Source: Paenibacillus physcomitrellae (GTDB lineage: Bacteria > Bacillota > Bacilli > Paenibacillales > Paenibacillaceae). Taken from it: DNA of 64,000 bases. Numbering within the stretch: the stretch's first letter is position 1; each line of letters starts with the position of its first letter. Position numbers and translations under genes: made by a program. Positions 24,538-33,907 of this stretch are shown one piece after another. A model generated the notes under the pieces. It was not told where the DNA came from. It was given only the letters and a program-made list of their open reading frames with translations, and did no database searches. The DNA is taken from contig NZ_CP022584.1 in assembly GCF_002240225.1 (NCBI RefSeq), positions 4,689,850 through 4,753,849 of the forward strand. The letters are read 5' to 3'.

Positions 24538-26592
24538 TTGTTCAAATTGGCGGATCAGGTCGTAAGTAATCACCTCATCGGAGATTTGCAGCCGCTTCTG
24601 AGCCTCTTGGCTGCCGGCTCTGCACGATTCGATATTGACTTTCTCACCACTTTCTTCGCTGTAACAGGAGCCGTTCTCGAACAGGCCGTCCGGAGATGGA
24701 ATGTAGTGGACACGTCCATCGGTGAAAGCTCCTGTCCGCAGGACAACCAGGTGGTTTGGATTCCCGTCAAACATGTTGTTGCCCATCATATATTTGTCAG
24801 CTGTAGAGACGCCAAGCAGATGCAGCAGGGAAGGAGCCAGATCAAGCTGCCCTTCAGCTTCCGTATAAGTGCCGGCTAGCTTGTCGTCAGGCAGATGGAT
24901 AAACAGCGGCACCTGGTTCATGATTTTGTGCATGTCCAGCTCGCTCAGGCTGCGGCCAAGAAATTTCTCGTAATCGGCCTGGTCAGGAACAGAATTATCA
25001 TGATCCCCGTAAATGCAGAGAATGGTATTGTCCCACAGTCCTTCGGCTTTCATCTGGTCAATCAGTTCACCGATCGCTTCATCAACATAATGAACGGCCT
25101 CCAGATAGTCACCGAAGATCGTTCCCTTAAAGGTGCCAACATCCAGCGTCTGCACCTTCTCCGGCAGGGTATAAGGGTGATGGCTTGTTAACGTAATCAT
25201 AAAGCCGTAGAAAGGCTGTTGTTCTTCAGCCAGCATCCCAAGCGACTGCTTGAAAAATGATTTGTCTCCCAGCGACCAGCCGAGCGGCTCGTCCATCTGG
25301 TAGTCTTTTTTGCTGAAGAAACGATCATACCCCATCGAATTGTACATCGTCAGCCGGTTCCAGAAGCTGCTGTCATAAGCATGGAACGCAAAGGCGTGAT
25401 AGCCATCTTCTTCCTTCAAAATTTGCGGCATGACGTCAAACTTGTGATCGGCAAACCGGGTGGCCACTGAACCGCTTGGCAGCGGATGAAGGGAACCGTT
25501 GGACGCAAAATCCGCATCCGAGGTCCGCCCTTGGCCTGTCTGATGATAATAATTCGAGAAATAGAGGCTCGTCTGCTGGAGTTTGTTCAGGTTTGGCGTC
25601 ACTTCCTGGCCGCCGATCTGCTGCCCGATCATAAAGTTCATCAGCGCTTCGGTCTGAATCACGATCACGTTGTTGCCCTTGTATGCCCCAAAAGTGGCAT
25701 TTCTGACGTCGCGGCTCTGCCCGGCTGCTGCAAACCACTGCTTCATCTCCTCTTTCTCCTGGGCAGTCAGCGGATCTCCGCCGATATGATCCTTCGCAAA
25801 CCGGTAGATGTCGTAGAAGTGGAAACCGAGCAGGCCCGTCACATTATACAGGGACATGCTCCAGTAGTTTCCCGTAAAAAGTCCGGCGGCCCAGGTGCTC
25901 GTATAGGACTTGATCGGCCCTAGCGTAAGCGCGAGGCCCAGCACAAAGGCGGCCAGCCCGCTAGAAAGCCGGAGCAGCGTTTCTTTAGACCCTTTTCCTT
26001 TAAGTCCTTTTCTGTCCCCGCGATTGCTGCTGGCGCTGCCATTAGCGCTGTAAGAGCGGACAGAAGAAAGAGAAGGGGATGGGGAAGCCGTTTTCCAAGG
26101 AGCCGCTTGAACCCGATAAGGAGCTAGGCGGCGGCGCCGAAGGATTTTGTAAATGGGGAACACGACAATCAGGACGATCCAGTCTGCTGCAAACCGGAGG
26201 TCCGAGCCATGCAGCAGCGATTTGATGCTGTCGCCGAGTTCTCCAACCTGCCCTGCCTGCAGCAATACGGGAACGGTAATAAAATCCTGGAAATAACGGT
26301 AATAAACCAGATCCGAATAAAGAAGAGCGGTAAGCAGCAGATCCAGAATAAGCAGGGCGATGATTTCGGCGCGGACAGAAAGCCAGAGCGTCCAGAACGA
26401 GACCAGCATCAGAGAGCCGATCGCGATGACGAAGTCTGTCTTGTTCATATCAATATAACGAGCATGCAAATGGGCATGCAGGTACCAAAGCTTCAGTACC
26501 ATGACGATCAGGAACAGAAGATAAACTCCGTATTTCCGGATCAGGGGCGGCAGCTTATCCGCGGGTGAGTCTTTTATAAACAAAGCATTCAT
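24520..26592 (-). CDS. LTA synthase family protein (polyglycerolphosphate lipoteichoic acid synthase)
   Basis: 690-aa membrane enzyme of the LtaS type. Five N-terminal membrane segments (within about residues 15-205, interrupted by a basic Ser/Arg-rich cytosolic loop about 180-205) lead to the extracellular sulfatase-like domain. Active-site features: metal Glu in VIQTEALMNF, nucleophile Thr in QGRTSDADF, and Asp/His in CIYGDHDNS. It polymerises glycerol phosphate from phosphatidylglycerol. The ATG at 26592 has AAGGAA upstream; the frame extends 9 codons further with a TTG. The long basic loop is not common in LtaS. Two 14-bp direct repeats lie just upstream. Confidence 0.93.
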   Translation of the reverse strand: MNALFIKDSPADKLPPLIRKYGVYLLFLIVMVLKLWYLHAHLHARYIDMNKTDFVIAIGSLMLVSFWTLWLSVRAEIIALLILDLLLTALLYSDLVYYRYFQDFITVPVLLQAGQVGELGDSIKSLLHGSDLRFAADWIVLIVVFPIYKILRRRRLAPYRVQAAPWKTASPSPSLSSVRSYSANGSASSNRGDRKGLKGKGSKETLLRLSSGLAAFVLGLALTLGPIKSYTSTWAAGLFTGNYWSMSLYNVTGLLGFHFYDIYRFAKDHIGGDPLTAQEKEEMKQWFAAAGQSRDVRNATFGAYKGNNVIVIQTEALMNFMIGQQIGGQEVTPNLNKLQQTSLYFSNYYHQTGQGRTSDADFASNGSLHPLPSGSVATRFADHKFDVMPQILKEEDGYHAFAFHAYDSSFWNRLTMYNSMGYDRFFSKKDYQMDEPLGWSLGDKSFFKQSLGMLAEEQQPFYGFMITLTSHHPYTLPEKVQTLDVGTFKGTIFGDYLEAVHYVDEAIGELIDQMKAEGLWDNTILCIYGDHDNSVPDQADYEKFLGRSLSELDMHKIMNQVPLFIHLPDDKLAGTYTEAEGQLDLAPSLLHLLGVSTADKYMMGNNMFDGNPNHLVVLRTGAFTDGRVHYIPSPDGLFENGSCYSEESGEKVNIESCRAGSQEAQKRLQISDEVITYDLIRQFEQEKSTP

Positions 26593-26610
26593 AAACAGAC
26601 AGTTCCTTTC

Positions 26611-26646
26611 CAAGAACAAATAACTCTACATTCAAGAACAAATAAC
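26611..26646. repeat. Two direct 14-bp repeats upstream of the LTA synthase gene
   Basis: CAAGAACAAATAAC occurs at 26611-26624 and 26633-26646, 22 bp apart, that is two helical turns. The hairpin CCCCAC-GGT-GTGGGG follows at 26649-26663 and probably terminates the upstream rRNA methyltransferase transcript on the minus strand. Confidence 0.6.
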
Positions 26647-26745
26647 CCCACGGTGTGGGGCGGACGTTGTTAGGACAGCTTCGCAGCTCCGGCAGGAACA
26701 GACCTCGTCCGGGTTCCGTTCCTGCGGTGGCTGCACTTAGGCTGT

Positions 26746-27891
26746 TTAATCCCGGTTCCGTGGCGGAAGCGGGCCAAGGTATTGATAATACTGACATTCG
26801 ATTCGTCCGTTGAAGAGCTTGCGGCGTTTGTCCGCCGGACGGCCGAAATCCTTTTCAAAGGTTGGAGTTGGGCTGATCGCAAAAAAGGACCAGGTCGGCA
26901 TTTCAGCGGATAACCTTCCCAGCTGGGAAATCAGCCTGCGGATTTCCTTCTCATCGCCAATCCGCTCCCCGTAAGGAGGGTTGGTGATCAGACAGCCGTA
27001 TTCGCCAGTTTTGGTCATGCGTGCGGCAGGCTGCACATGGAATTTGATTTCTTTGGCGAAGCCTGCGGCTTTGGCTGCCGCCTGGGCGATTTCGATCGCT
27101 TCCGCATCCATATCGCTGCCAGTGATTTCAAGCGGAATTGAATCGTCTACCGCATCAAAAGCCTCTTCCCGCGCCTGCTCCCACAGCTCCTCCGGAATGA
27201 CCGGCCAATTCTCCGAATTGAAGGAGCGGCGCAGACCCGGCGCCACGTTCCAGCCGATCATGGCCGCTTCAATCGGCAGCGTGCCGGAACCGCAGCAAGG
27301 ATCATAGAACGGGCGGGAAGGATTCCAGCGGCTGAGCTGGATCAAAGCGGCAGCAAGCGTCTCCTTAAGCGGAGCTTCGGTAGCGTGCTTGCGGTAACCC
27401 CGCTTGTGCAGGCCGGCGCCTGTCGTGTCCAGCGTCAGGATCGCCACGTCATTTAGCAGAATGACTTCAATGACATAACGCGGGCCGTTCTCCGGGAACC
27501 ATTCCGTATGGTAGGTGCCCTTCAGCTTCTCGACAATCGCTTTCTTGACGATGCCCTGAGAAGCGGGAACGCTGCTGAGCTGCGATTTGTGCGAACGTCC
27601 CTCCACTGGAAATTCGCCATTCGCCGGAATAAAGTCCTGCCATTCAATCGCTTTGGTGCCTTCAAACAGCTCATCGAAGGTGCGGGCCTCGAATTCGCCC
27701 ATCTTGATCAGCACGCGGTCCGAGGTGCGCAGCCATAAATTGCAGCGGCAAATATCAATCAACTCGCCGGGGAACGTGACCCGGCCGTTTTCAACTTTTA
27801 CATCGGTGTAGCCCAGTTCTTTCAATTCGCGGGCAACGACTGCCTCCAGACCCATCGGGGCGGTGGCGATTAACTCCAGTTTGGATGCCAT
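26746..27891 (-). CDS. THUMP-domain rRNA m2G methyltransferase (RlmL/YpsC type)
   Basis: 381-aa SAM-dependent methyltransferase. Layout: N-terminal ferredoxin-like region and THUMP RNA-binding domain (about 1-155), then a Rossmann methyltransferase with the SAM motif FYDPCCGSGTLPIEAA and catalytic ITNPPYGERIGD (NPPY, as in N2-guanine methylation). By family it methylates 23S rRNA, equivalent to the N-terminal half of E. coli RlmL. ATG at 27891 (MASKLEL) with GGAG upstream is favoured over the TTG at 27903. Confidence 0.93.
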   Translation of the reverse strand: MASKLELIATAPMGLEAVVARELKELGYTDVKVENGRVTFPGELIDICRCNLWLRTSDRVLIKMGEFEARTFDELFEGTKAIEWQDFIPANGEFPVEGRSHKSQLSSVPASQGIVKKAIVEKLKGTYHTEWFPENGPRYVIEVILLNDVAILTLDTTGAGLHKRGYRKHATEAPLKETLAAALIQLSRWNPSRPFYDPCCGSGTLPIEAAMIGWNVAPGLRRSFNSENWPVIPEELWEQAREEAFDAVDDSIPLEITGSDMDAEAIEIAQAAAKAAGFAKEIKFHVQPAARMTKTGEYGCLITNPPYGERIGDEKEIRRLISQLGRLSAEMPTWSFFAISPTPTFEKDFGRPADKRRKLFNGRIECQYYQYLGPLPPRNRD

Positions 27892-28020
27892 GAATGTTCT
27901 CAACTCCGTTTATACTTGTAGGGATCGTCCAAAAACCATACAATCTAGTATATGGGAATGTGACTGAAGATACAAACCAAAAATGCATTTGGAATTTTGC
28001 TTTTATATAAGGAGGATACG

Positions 28021-28653
28021 GTGATTACACCTGAACAATACAGTGAAGAGCTTTATAAGGAAGACGAGGCGCTGATAAACGTCAAACGTTCGCTTGCCGA
28101 AGCAGGCATACAGGACGTATCGGTAGCCGCAGGCTACGGCCGCCTGCTGACGATGCTGGTGCGCATGTCCGGGGCCAAAGCGGTGCTGGAGATCGGCGCC
28201 CTTGGCGGATACAGCGGTATCTGCCTGGCCCGCGGATTTGCCGGTGAGGAAGGACGGCTGGTGTCCCTGGAGATCAGCGACGTTAACGCCGGGCTGGCGA
28301 GCAGGAATATGGAGGCCGCCGGTTTCGGAGGCGTAGCCGAATACATGATCGGCGAAGCGCTGGACAGCATAGAAGAATTGGAGAAGCGCGGCGACCGGTT
28401 CGATTTGTTTTTTATTGATGCGGACAAGGGCAATTATCTAAATTATCTGGAAAAAGCTATCGCGCTCGCCAATCCCGGCGCCATTATCGTCGGCGACAAC
28501 ACACTGCTTCGCGGACGTACCCTGAATCCGGACAAGAACGGTCCGTCCGTAAAGATTATGCGGCAGTTCAATGAGCAGATCGCATCCAATCCGCGGCTGA
28601 TGAGCACCTTTCTGCCGGCGTATGACGGCCTGGCTCTGGCCATCGTCAAGTAG
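28021..28653 (+). CDS. SAM-dependent O-methyltransferase
   Basis: 210-aa class I methyltransferase of the cation-dependent OMT (methyltransf_3) family. SAM loop EIGALGGYSGICLARG; metal-binding Asp in FFIDADKGNY and the DN of VGDNTLLRG. Firmicute relatives include TrmR, which methylates 5-hydroxyuridine in tRNA; this one could have that role, but small-molecule substrates cannot be excluded. GTG start at 28021 directly after AAGGAGGATAC; no better start exists. It is divergent from the rRNA methyltransferase gene. Confidence 0.9.
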   Translation: MITPEQYSEELYKEDEALINVKRSLAEAGIQDVSVAAGYGRLLTMLVRMSGAKAVLEIGALGGYSGICLARGFAGEEGRLVSLEISDVNAGLASRNMEAAGFGGVAEYMIGEALDSIEELEKRGDRFDLFFIDADKGNYLNYLEKAIALANPGAIIVGDNTLLRGRTLNPDKNGPSVKIMRQFNEQIASNPRLMSTFLPAYDGLALAIVK

Positions 28654-28669
28654 GCTCGCCATCAACATG

Positions 28670-28719
28670 AAAAGATCCGCCTTTGGAAGAGGTTTCTCAG
28701 CCAAGGCGGATCTTTTTTT
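28670..28719. terminator. Bidirectional terminator, O-methyltransferase / MFS genes
   Basis: AAAGATCCGCCTT and AAGGCGGATCTTTTTTT form a perfect outer stem. Confidence 0.9.
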
Positions 28720-28760
28720 GGGTCTTTGAATGATCTTTTCGAATGATTTTTCAAATGATC

Positions 28761-29981
28761 TTATCGGAACGAGGTTTGCTTGTGCTTGTCCTTGTGGGCG
28801 TATAATTTCATCCAGACCCAAACAGTATTCAGGAGCAGCAAAACGCCGGAAATGACGAACAGCCCTTCGATCCCGATGTAGCCGGACAGAAATCCGCCGA
28901 TCAGCGCGCCTAGCATATTGCCGAGGGCCAGTGTACTGCTGTTGAAGCCGAAGGCCCGGCTTTCCATGCCGTCAGGGGTGTACATGCGGATCAGGGCATT
29001 CACGCTCGGCAGCAATCCGCCCATACAGACGCCCATCAGGAAGCGCACGGCGGCCAGCTGCCACACCGAACCGACGAAAGCCTGCGGGATCAGCGTGATC
29101 GAGGCGCCGATCAAAGCGAACGTCAATATTTTATGAGCGCCGACCTTGTCGGAGAATTTGCCGAGGATCGGTGAAGAGATCATGTTGGATAAACCGGTTA
29201 CCGCACTGACGAATCCCGCCCAGAAGGGCAGGTTAAGCGAAGATCCATGCAGCTTCTCCACATACAAAGGCAGAATCGACATCGGGCTGATCATCGCGAA
29301 CTGCAGCAGGAACGTGACGGCGAACAGGGCAGGAAGCTGCGGTGTTTTGCCAAGCTCCCGGAAGCCGGCCAGCACGGACACTTCATCTCTCTTCGCTGCT
29401 TCCTCCCTGTCGAACTTCTCGCGGACGAGGAAGAGGGCGAGCAGCGAAGCGGCGAACAGCAGAGCCCCGGTTATGTAAAAGATCGGGCGGAAGCCGACAT
29501 AATTGGCCATAAGTCCGCCAAGCAGCGGCCCCAGAATCGTGCCGGCCACGGTGCCGGACTGGATGATGCCCATGGCGAAGCCGATGTTTTTCTTCGGCGT
29601 TGTGCTGGAAATCAGGGATACAGCGGCCGGATTGAAGCCGGAAATCGTACCGTTCAGCATCCTCAGCACCAGCAGCTGCCAGGGAGCGGTTGCAAAGCCC
29701 ATCAGCGTAATGACAACCGCCATGCCGAACCCGGAGCGGAGCAGCATAATTTTTCGGCCGTATTTATCGGCAAGTTTGCCCCACAGCGGCTGGAACATAA
29801 ACGAAGTGGCAAAGTTGGCGGCAAAGATGAGTCCGGCCCACAAGCCCAGCGCTTTTTCGCCTTCGACATGAAGGTTTTGCGCTAAATAAAGAGACAGGAA
29901 TGGCGTGATCATGGTCATACCGGCATTAACTAGAAAAGCTCCAACCCAAAGCACCATGAGATTGATTTTCCAGGTTTTCAA
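28761..29981 (-). CDS. MFS transporter, drug:H+ antiporter type
   Basis: 406-aa permease with 12 predicted TM segments. Motif A is GKLADKYGRK between TM2 and TM3, and a second copy-like GKFSDKVGAHK lies in the middle; the GTVAGTILGPLLGG segment resembles the antiporter motif C of DHA1 drug pumps (MdtG-like). TTG start with AGGAAGTGAAG upstream. Substrate unknown. It lies alone, divergent from the heme operon. Confidence 0.9.
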   Translation of the reverse strand: MKTWKINLMVLWVGAFLVNAGMTMITPFLSLYLAQNLHVEGEKALGLWAGLIFAANFATSFMFQPLWGKLADKYGRKIMLLRSGFGMAVVITLMGFATAPWQLLVLRMLNGTISGFNPAAVSLISSTTPKKNIGFAMGIIQSGTVAGTILGPLLGGLMANYVGFRPIFYITGALLFAASLLALFLVREKFDREEAAKRDEVSVLAGFRELGKTPQLPALFAVTFLLQFAMISPMSILPLYVEKLHGSSLNLPFWAGFVSAVTGLSNMISSPILGKFSDKVGAHKILTFALIGASITLIPQAFVGSVWQLAAVRFLMGVCMGGLLPSVNALIRMYTPDGMESRAFGFNSSTLALGNMLGALIGGFLSGYIGIEGLFVISGVLLLLNTVWVWMKLYAHKDKHKQTSFR

Positions 29982-30125
29982 AGGGCTTCACTTCCTTTCT
30001 GTATGTCGATTCAGGCAGCAGTTCAAAACAGCCGGTCCATGCAATTTTTTTAGTATACCATATTTTACATACCCCGGAGCTCCGGAAGGTTCGGAGTTTT
30101 GTCAAGGCTTGCCGGTTTGTGATGG

Positions 30126-30154
30126 TTGTTACTTACTTTTGAAAAGGGCATAAT
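30126..30154 (+). promoter_or_regulatory. Promoter of the hemEHY operon
   Basis: TTGTTA, 17 nt, CATAAT; 38 nt before the hemE start. A 12-bp palindrome CCGGAGCTCCGG lies upstream at 30074-30085 in the same divergent region. Confidence 0.6.
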
Positions 30155-30192
30155 GTACTTTAGGGATTCTTTTGAGATGGAGGCTTTCTTTC

Positions 30193-31260
30193 ATGACATA
30201 TAACGACCGTTTTATTCGCGCCTGCTTCAAGCAGGAAGTAGATCAGCTGCCAGTCTGGTACATGCGTCAGGCAGGCAGATACGACCCGGAATACCGTAAA
30301 ATCAAAGAAAAATACAGTCTGCTCGAAATTTGCAAGCAGCCTGAGCTGGCCGCAGAGGTCACGATGATGCCTGTCCGCAAACTCGGCGTGGACGCGGCTA
30401 TTTTATATTCGGATATCATGAACCCGGTCGCTTCGATCGGCATTGATTTTGATATCGTCAAAAATATCGGTCCCGTCATCGATAATCCGATCCGCACAGC
30501 GGCGGACATTGACCGGCTGAAGCCGATTGATGTCGAAGGCGATCTGGGGCATATTTTGACCACGATTGAATTGTTGAACCGGGAGCTGGAGGTTCCGCTG
30601 ATTACATTCGCGGGGGCTCCTTTCACCATTGCCAGCTATCTGATCGAAGGCCAGCCTTCCAAGAGTTACATCCGCACCAAAAGCATGATGTACGGCGAGC
30701 CGGAGCTTTGGCACCGATTAATGGATAAGCTGGGCGATATGGTGATCACTTATTTGCGTGCCCACGTGGCGCACGGCGGACAAGCGTTCCAGCTGTTCGA
30801 CAGCTGGGTTGGAGCGCTTGCGCCTAAAGACTTCGAGCAGTTTGTGCTGCCGACAGTCACCCGTATTTTTGCCGAACTTCAGGATTTGAATGTGCCGAAA
30901 ATATATTTTCCAGGCGTCAGCTCAGGCGAGCTGCTCCCGACGCTTTCCGGACTGCAGGCCGATGTCATCGGACTGGACTGGCGTGTCTCCCTTACGGAAG
31001 GCCGTAGAAGATTAGGCGGCAAACATGCTGTACAGGGCAACCTGGACCCTTATGTGCTAACGGCGCCAATGGAGGTTATCAAACGCCATGCGGCCGCCAT
31101 CATTGATGAGGGCGTTCAGGAGCCGGGTTATGTGTTTAACCTCGGGCATGGCCTGTTCCCTGAGGCTTCCCTGGAGAAACTCCATGAATTAACCCAATTT
31201 GTTCATGAATACTCTGCTGAAGCGATCAGCCGCCGCGGGTTGTCTATGCAGAGCAAATAA
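30193..31260 (+). CDS. hemE: Uroporphyrinogen decarboxylase
   Basis: 355-aa cytoplasmic enzyme, four decarboxylations of uroporphyrinogen III to coproporphyrinogen III. Signatures: PVWYMRQAGRYDPEYR near the N-terminus (substrate arginines), the invariant Asp in YSDIMNP, and GAPFTIASYLIEG. ATG at 30193 with GGAGG 8 nt upstream; an earlier ATG at 30172 has none. First gene of hemE-hemH-hemY. Confidence 0.97.
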   Translation: MTYNDRFIRACFKQEVDQLPVWYMRQAGRYDPEYRKIKEKYSLLEICKQPELAAEVTMMPVRKLGVDAAILYSDIMNPVASIGIDFDIVKNIGPVIDNPIRTAADIDRLKPIDVEGDLGHILTTIELLNRELEVPLITFAGAPFTIASYLIEGQPSKSYIRTKSMMYGEPELWHRLMDKLGDMVITYLRAHVAHGGQAFQLFDSWVGALAPKDFEQFVLPTVTRIFAELQDLNVPKIYFPGVSSGELLPTLSGLQADVIGLDWRVSLTEGRRRLGGKHAVQGNLDPYVLTAPMEVIKRHAAAIIDEGVQEPGYVFNLGHGLFPEASLEKLHELTQFVHEYSAEAISRRGLSMQSK

Positions 31261-31317
31261 ATTCAGATCAATATTGCAATCAGCAGTTTATTATAAAAGC
31301 CAAAGGTGGTTTTCTCG

Positions 31318-32265
31318 ATGAGCAACAAAATCGGTGTACTGGTTATGTCCTACGGGACTCCCGCAAGCATGGACCAGATCGAAGCTTATTACACTCACAT
31401 CAGAAGGGGCAATCGCCCGACAGAGGAGCAGCTTAAAGAGCTGACCGACCGGTACGAAGCGATTGTCGGCGGCGTTTTCCCGCTCAGAGCTAATACGGAT
31501 CATCAGACCGAATCCTTGCAGCAAGCCTTAAATAAGCTGACGGAGGAAGGCCGCGTAGACGCTGAATTCGTCTGTTATCAGGGATTGAAGCATGCGGTGC
31601 CTTTCATTGAAGACGGGGTGGAGCAGATGGCGAAAGACGGCATTAAGGAAGCTGTCGGCATCGTGCTGGCTCCTCATTATTCTGTAATGAGCGTGGGCGG
31701 TTATATCAAACGGGCTGAAGCTAAAGCGCAGGAACATGGCATCGCCATGAAGTTCGTCAAGGAATACCATTTGAACCCTTCGCTTATCGAAGCGATTAGC
31801 CGTAAGGTTTCAGCCAAGCTGGACCAATTTGAAGAAGCGGGTGCCAAACGCGATCAGGTCCGCGTCTTGTTCAGCGCGCACAGCTTGCCTGCACGCATTC
31901 TGGACATGGGCGATCCTTACAAGGATCAGCTGCTGGAAACGTCCAAAGCGGTGGCGGATAAGCTGGGCATCGAGCATTGGCAGTTCACCTGGCAAAGTGC
32001 AGGACGCACGGCTGAGCCTTGGCTTGGTCCAGACATTCTGGATACGCTTAAATCGTTAAGCACAGAGCAGGTAGAGGACGTGCTGGTAGCGCCGGTCGGC
32101 TTCGTTTCCGACCATTTGGAAGTGCTCTACGACCTGGATATTGAGGCTAAAGCGATTGCCAAGGAAATCGACATGCGTCTGGAACGGATTGAAATGCTGA
32201 ACAGTGATCCGCTTTATATTCAGGCATTATGCGAGTCCATCACTGATGCTTTGGAAAAGGAATGA
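31318..32265 (+). CDS. hemH: Coproporphyrin III ferrochelatase
   Basis: 315-aa ferrochelatase of the monoderm type (also called CpfC), which inserts Fe(II) into coproporphyrin III. Features: VLVMSYGTPAS start, FSAHSLPARILD with the metal-binding His, and the acidic C-terminal helix with a Glu ligand (VAPVGFVSDHLEVLYDLD). There is no C-terminal Fe-S extension. ATG at 31318 with AAAGGTGG; the frame extends 4 codons upstream. Overlaps the next gene by 4 nt. Confidence 0.97.
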   Translation: MSNKIGVLVMSYGTPASMDQIEAYYTHIRRGNRPTEEQLKELTDRYEAIVGGVFPLRANTDHQTESLQQALNKLTEEGRVDAEFVCYQGLKHAVPFIEDGVEQMAKDGIKEAVGIVLAPHYSVMSVGGYIKRAEAKAQEHGIAMKFVKEYHLNPSLIEAISRKVSAKLDQFEEAGAKRDQVRVLFSAHSLPARILDMGDPYKDQLLETSKAVADKLGIEHWQFTWQSAGRTAEPWLGPDILDTLKSLSTEQVEDVLVAPVGFVSDHLEVLYDLDIEAKAIAKEIDMRLERIEMLNSDPLYIQALCESITDALEKE

Positions 32266-33683
32266 TCAGGGTGAGCGAAGCTTCTTCAAATCATATTATT
32301 ATTGTCGGCGGTGGCCTTACGGGGCTGAGCGCTGCGTTCTATATCCGCAAGTTTTACAGGGAGAAAGGGCTGCGTCCCGCTATAACCGTTCTGGAAAAAA
32401 GCAAGGTAATGGGCGGTAAGATCGAATCGCTGCACCGTGACGGATTTGTGATCGAGAAGGGGCCGGATTCCTTCCTGGCCCGGAAGACGGCGATGATTGA
32501 CCTCGCCAAGGACCTCGAAATCGATCATGAGCTTGTTCAGCAGAATCCGCATTCCAAAAAGACGTACATCGTCAGCCGCGACCGTCTGCATCCGATGCCC
32601 GGCGGGCTGGTGCTTGGCATTCCTACGGAGCTGAAGCCCTTCCTGAAGACCGGATTAATCTCCGGTCCGGCCAAGCTGCGGGCGCTGATGGATTTTCTGA
32701 TTCCGGCCCGCAAGGGCTCCGGGGATGAATCCCTGGGGAATTTTATTGAACGCAGACTCGGAACCGAGGTGCTGGAGAACGTGACCGAACCGCTGCTGGC
32801 CGGCATTTATGCCGGGGATACACGAAACCTCAGCCTTCAGGCGACTTTCCCTCAGTTCGGGGAAGTGGAGAAGAATTACGGAAGCCTGATCCGGGGGATG
32901 ATGACGGGCCGCAAGCCGGTCGAAACCCATACGGGAACGAAACGCAGCGCTTTCCTGACGTTCCGGCAGGGGCTGCAAAGCCTGATCCATGGCTTGATCC
33001 ATGATTTGGACGATGTGGAGCTGCGGACGGAAAGTGAAGCCGTCTCCTTCACCCGGACAGGGACAGGAGGATATCAGGTTACGCTTGCAGGCGGCGAGCA
33101 GCTTTATGCCGATGAAATCGTCGTCACCTCGCCAGCCTTTGCTGCTGCCCAATTCCTGCGCGGCCATGTGGATACGTCTGCGCTTGAAGCCATTAACTAT
33201 GTTTCGGTGGCCAATGTGGTGCTTGCTTTCGATAAAGCGGATTTCGGCGAAGAATTCGACGGCTCCGGATTCCTGGTTCCGCGCAAGGAGAAACGCAATA
33301 TTACCGCCTGTACCTGGACCTCGACCAAATGGCTGCATACCAGCCCGGACGACAAGGTGCTCTTGCGGTGTTACGTAGGCCGTTCAGGCGAAGAGGAGAA
33401 CGTGTTCCTGCCGGATGAAGCGCTGACGGAGCTTGTCTTGAAAGATCTGAAAGAGCTGATGGGACTTCAAGCTAAACCGTTGTTTGCCGAAATTACGCGC
33501 CTGCCTAAATCTATGCCGCAGTATCCGGTGGGACACTTGGACAATATTGACCGGTTTCAGAAGGAGCTGCGTGATAAAATTCCGGGCGTTTATGCGACCG
33601 GAGCTGCTTTTAGAGGTGTCGGCCTGCCCGACTGCATCAAACAGGCCAAGGAGCTGGCGGAAGAGATGGCGGAGCGCCAATAG
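32262..33683 (+). CDS. hemY: Coproporphyrinogen III oxidase (HemY/CgoX type)
   Basis: 473-aa FAD enzyme that oxidises coproporphyrinogen III to coproporphyrin III in the monoderm heme pathway. The dinucleotide motif is IIIVGGGLTGLSAAFYI; the C-terminal FAD motif is YATGAAFRGVGLPDCIKQ. It overlaps hemH as ATGA. The GTG at 32271 is an equally good start because AAGGA would then be 9 nt upstream. No TM segment is needed. Confidence 0.96.
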   Translation: MIRVSEASSNHIIIVGGGLTGLSAAFYIRKFYREKGLRPAITVLEKSKVMGGKIESLHRDGFVIEKGPDSFLARKTAMIDLAKDLEIDHELVQQNPHSKKTYIVSRDRLHPMPGGLVLGIPTELKPFLKTGLISGPAKLRALMDFLIPARKGSGDESLGNFIERRLGTEVLENVTEPLLAGIYAGDTRNLSLQATFPQFGEVEKNYGSLIRGMMTGRKPVETHTGTKRSAFLTFRQGLQSLIHGLIHDLDDVELRTESEAVSFTRTGTGGYQVTLAGGEQLYADEIVVTSPAFAAAQFLRGHVDTSALEAINYVSVANVVLAFDKADFGEEFDGSGFLVPRKEKRNITACTWTSTKWLHTSPDDKVLLRCYVGRSGEEENVFLPDEALTELVLKDLKELMGLQAKPLFAEITRLPKSMPQYPVGHLDNIDRFQKELRDKIPGVYATGAAFRGVGLPDCIKQAKELAEEMAERQ

Positions 33684-33717
33684 ACAGCCTGCGACAAAAC
33701 ACGACTTAAGAACTGAG

Positions 33718-33756
33718 TAAATAGAACCCTTTGCTGAGGCGGGGGTTCTATTTGTT
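33718..33756 (+). terminator. Terminator of the hem operon
   Basis: AAATAGAACCC and GGGTTCTATTT arms, followed by a T-rich stretch. Confidence 0.85.
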
Positions 33757-33907
33757 CTTTGCCGGCTGGTATAATAAAATCAATTTGGTGTATGAAACCA
33801 TTTGATGCTGTTTTTCGTCTTGTTAAGGACAGCATGAAATGGATTTCTAAATGGATTCCTAAAAGGATTTCTAAGGGAGACCTTATACCGGGATTGAGGA
33901 GTGAACC

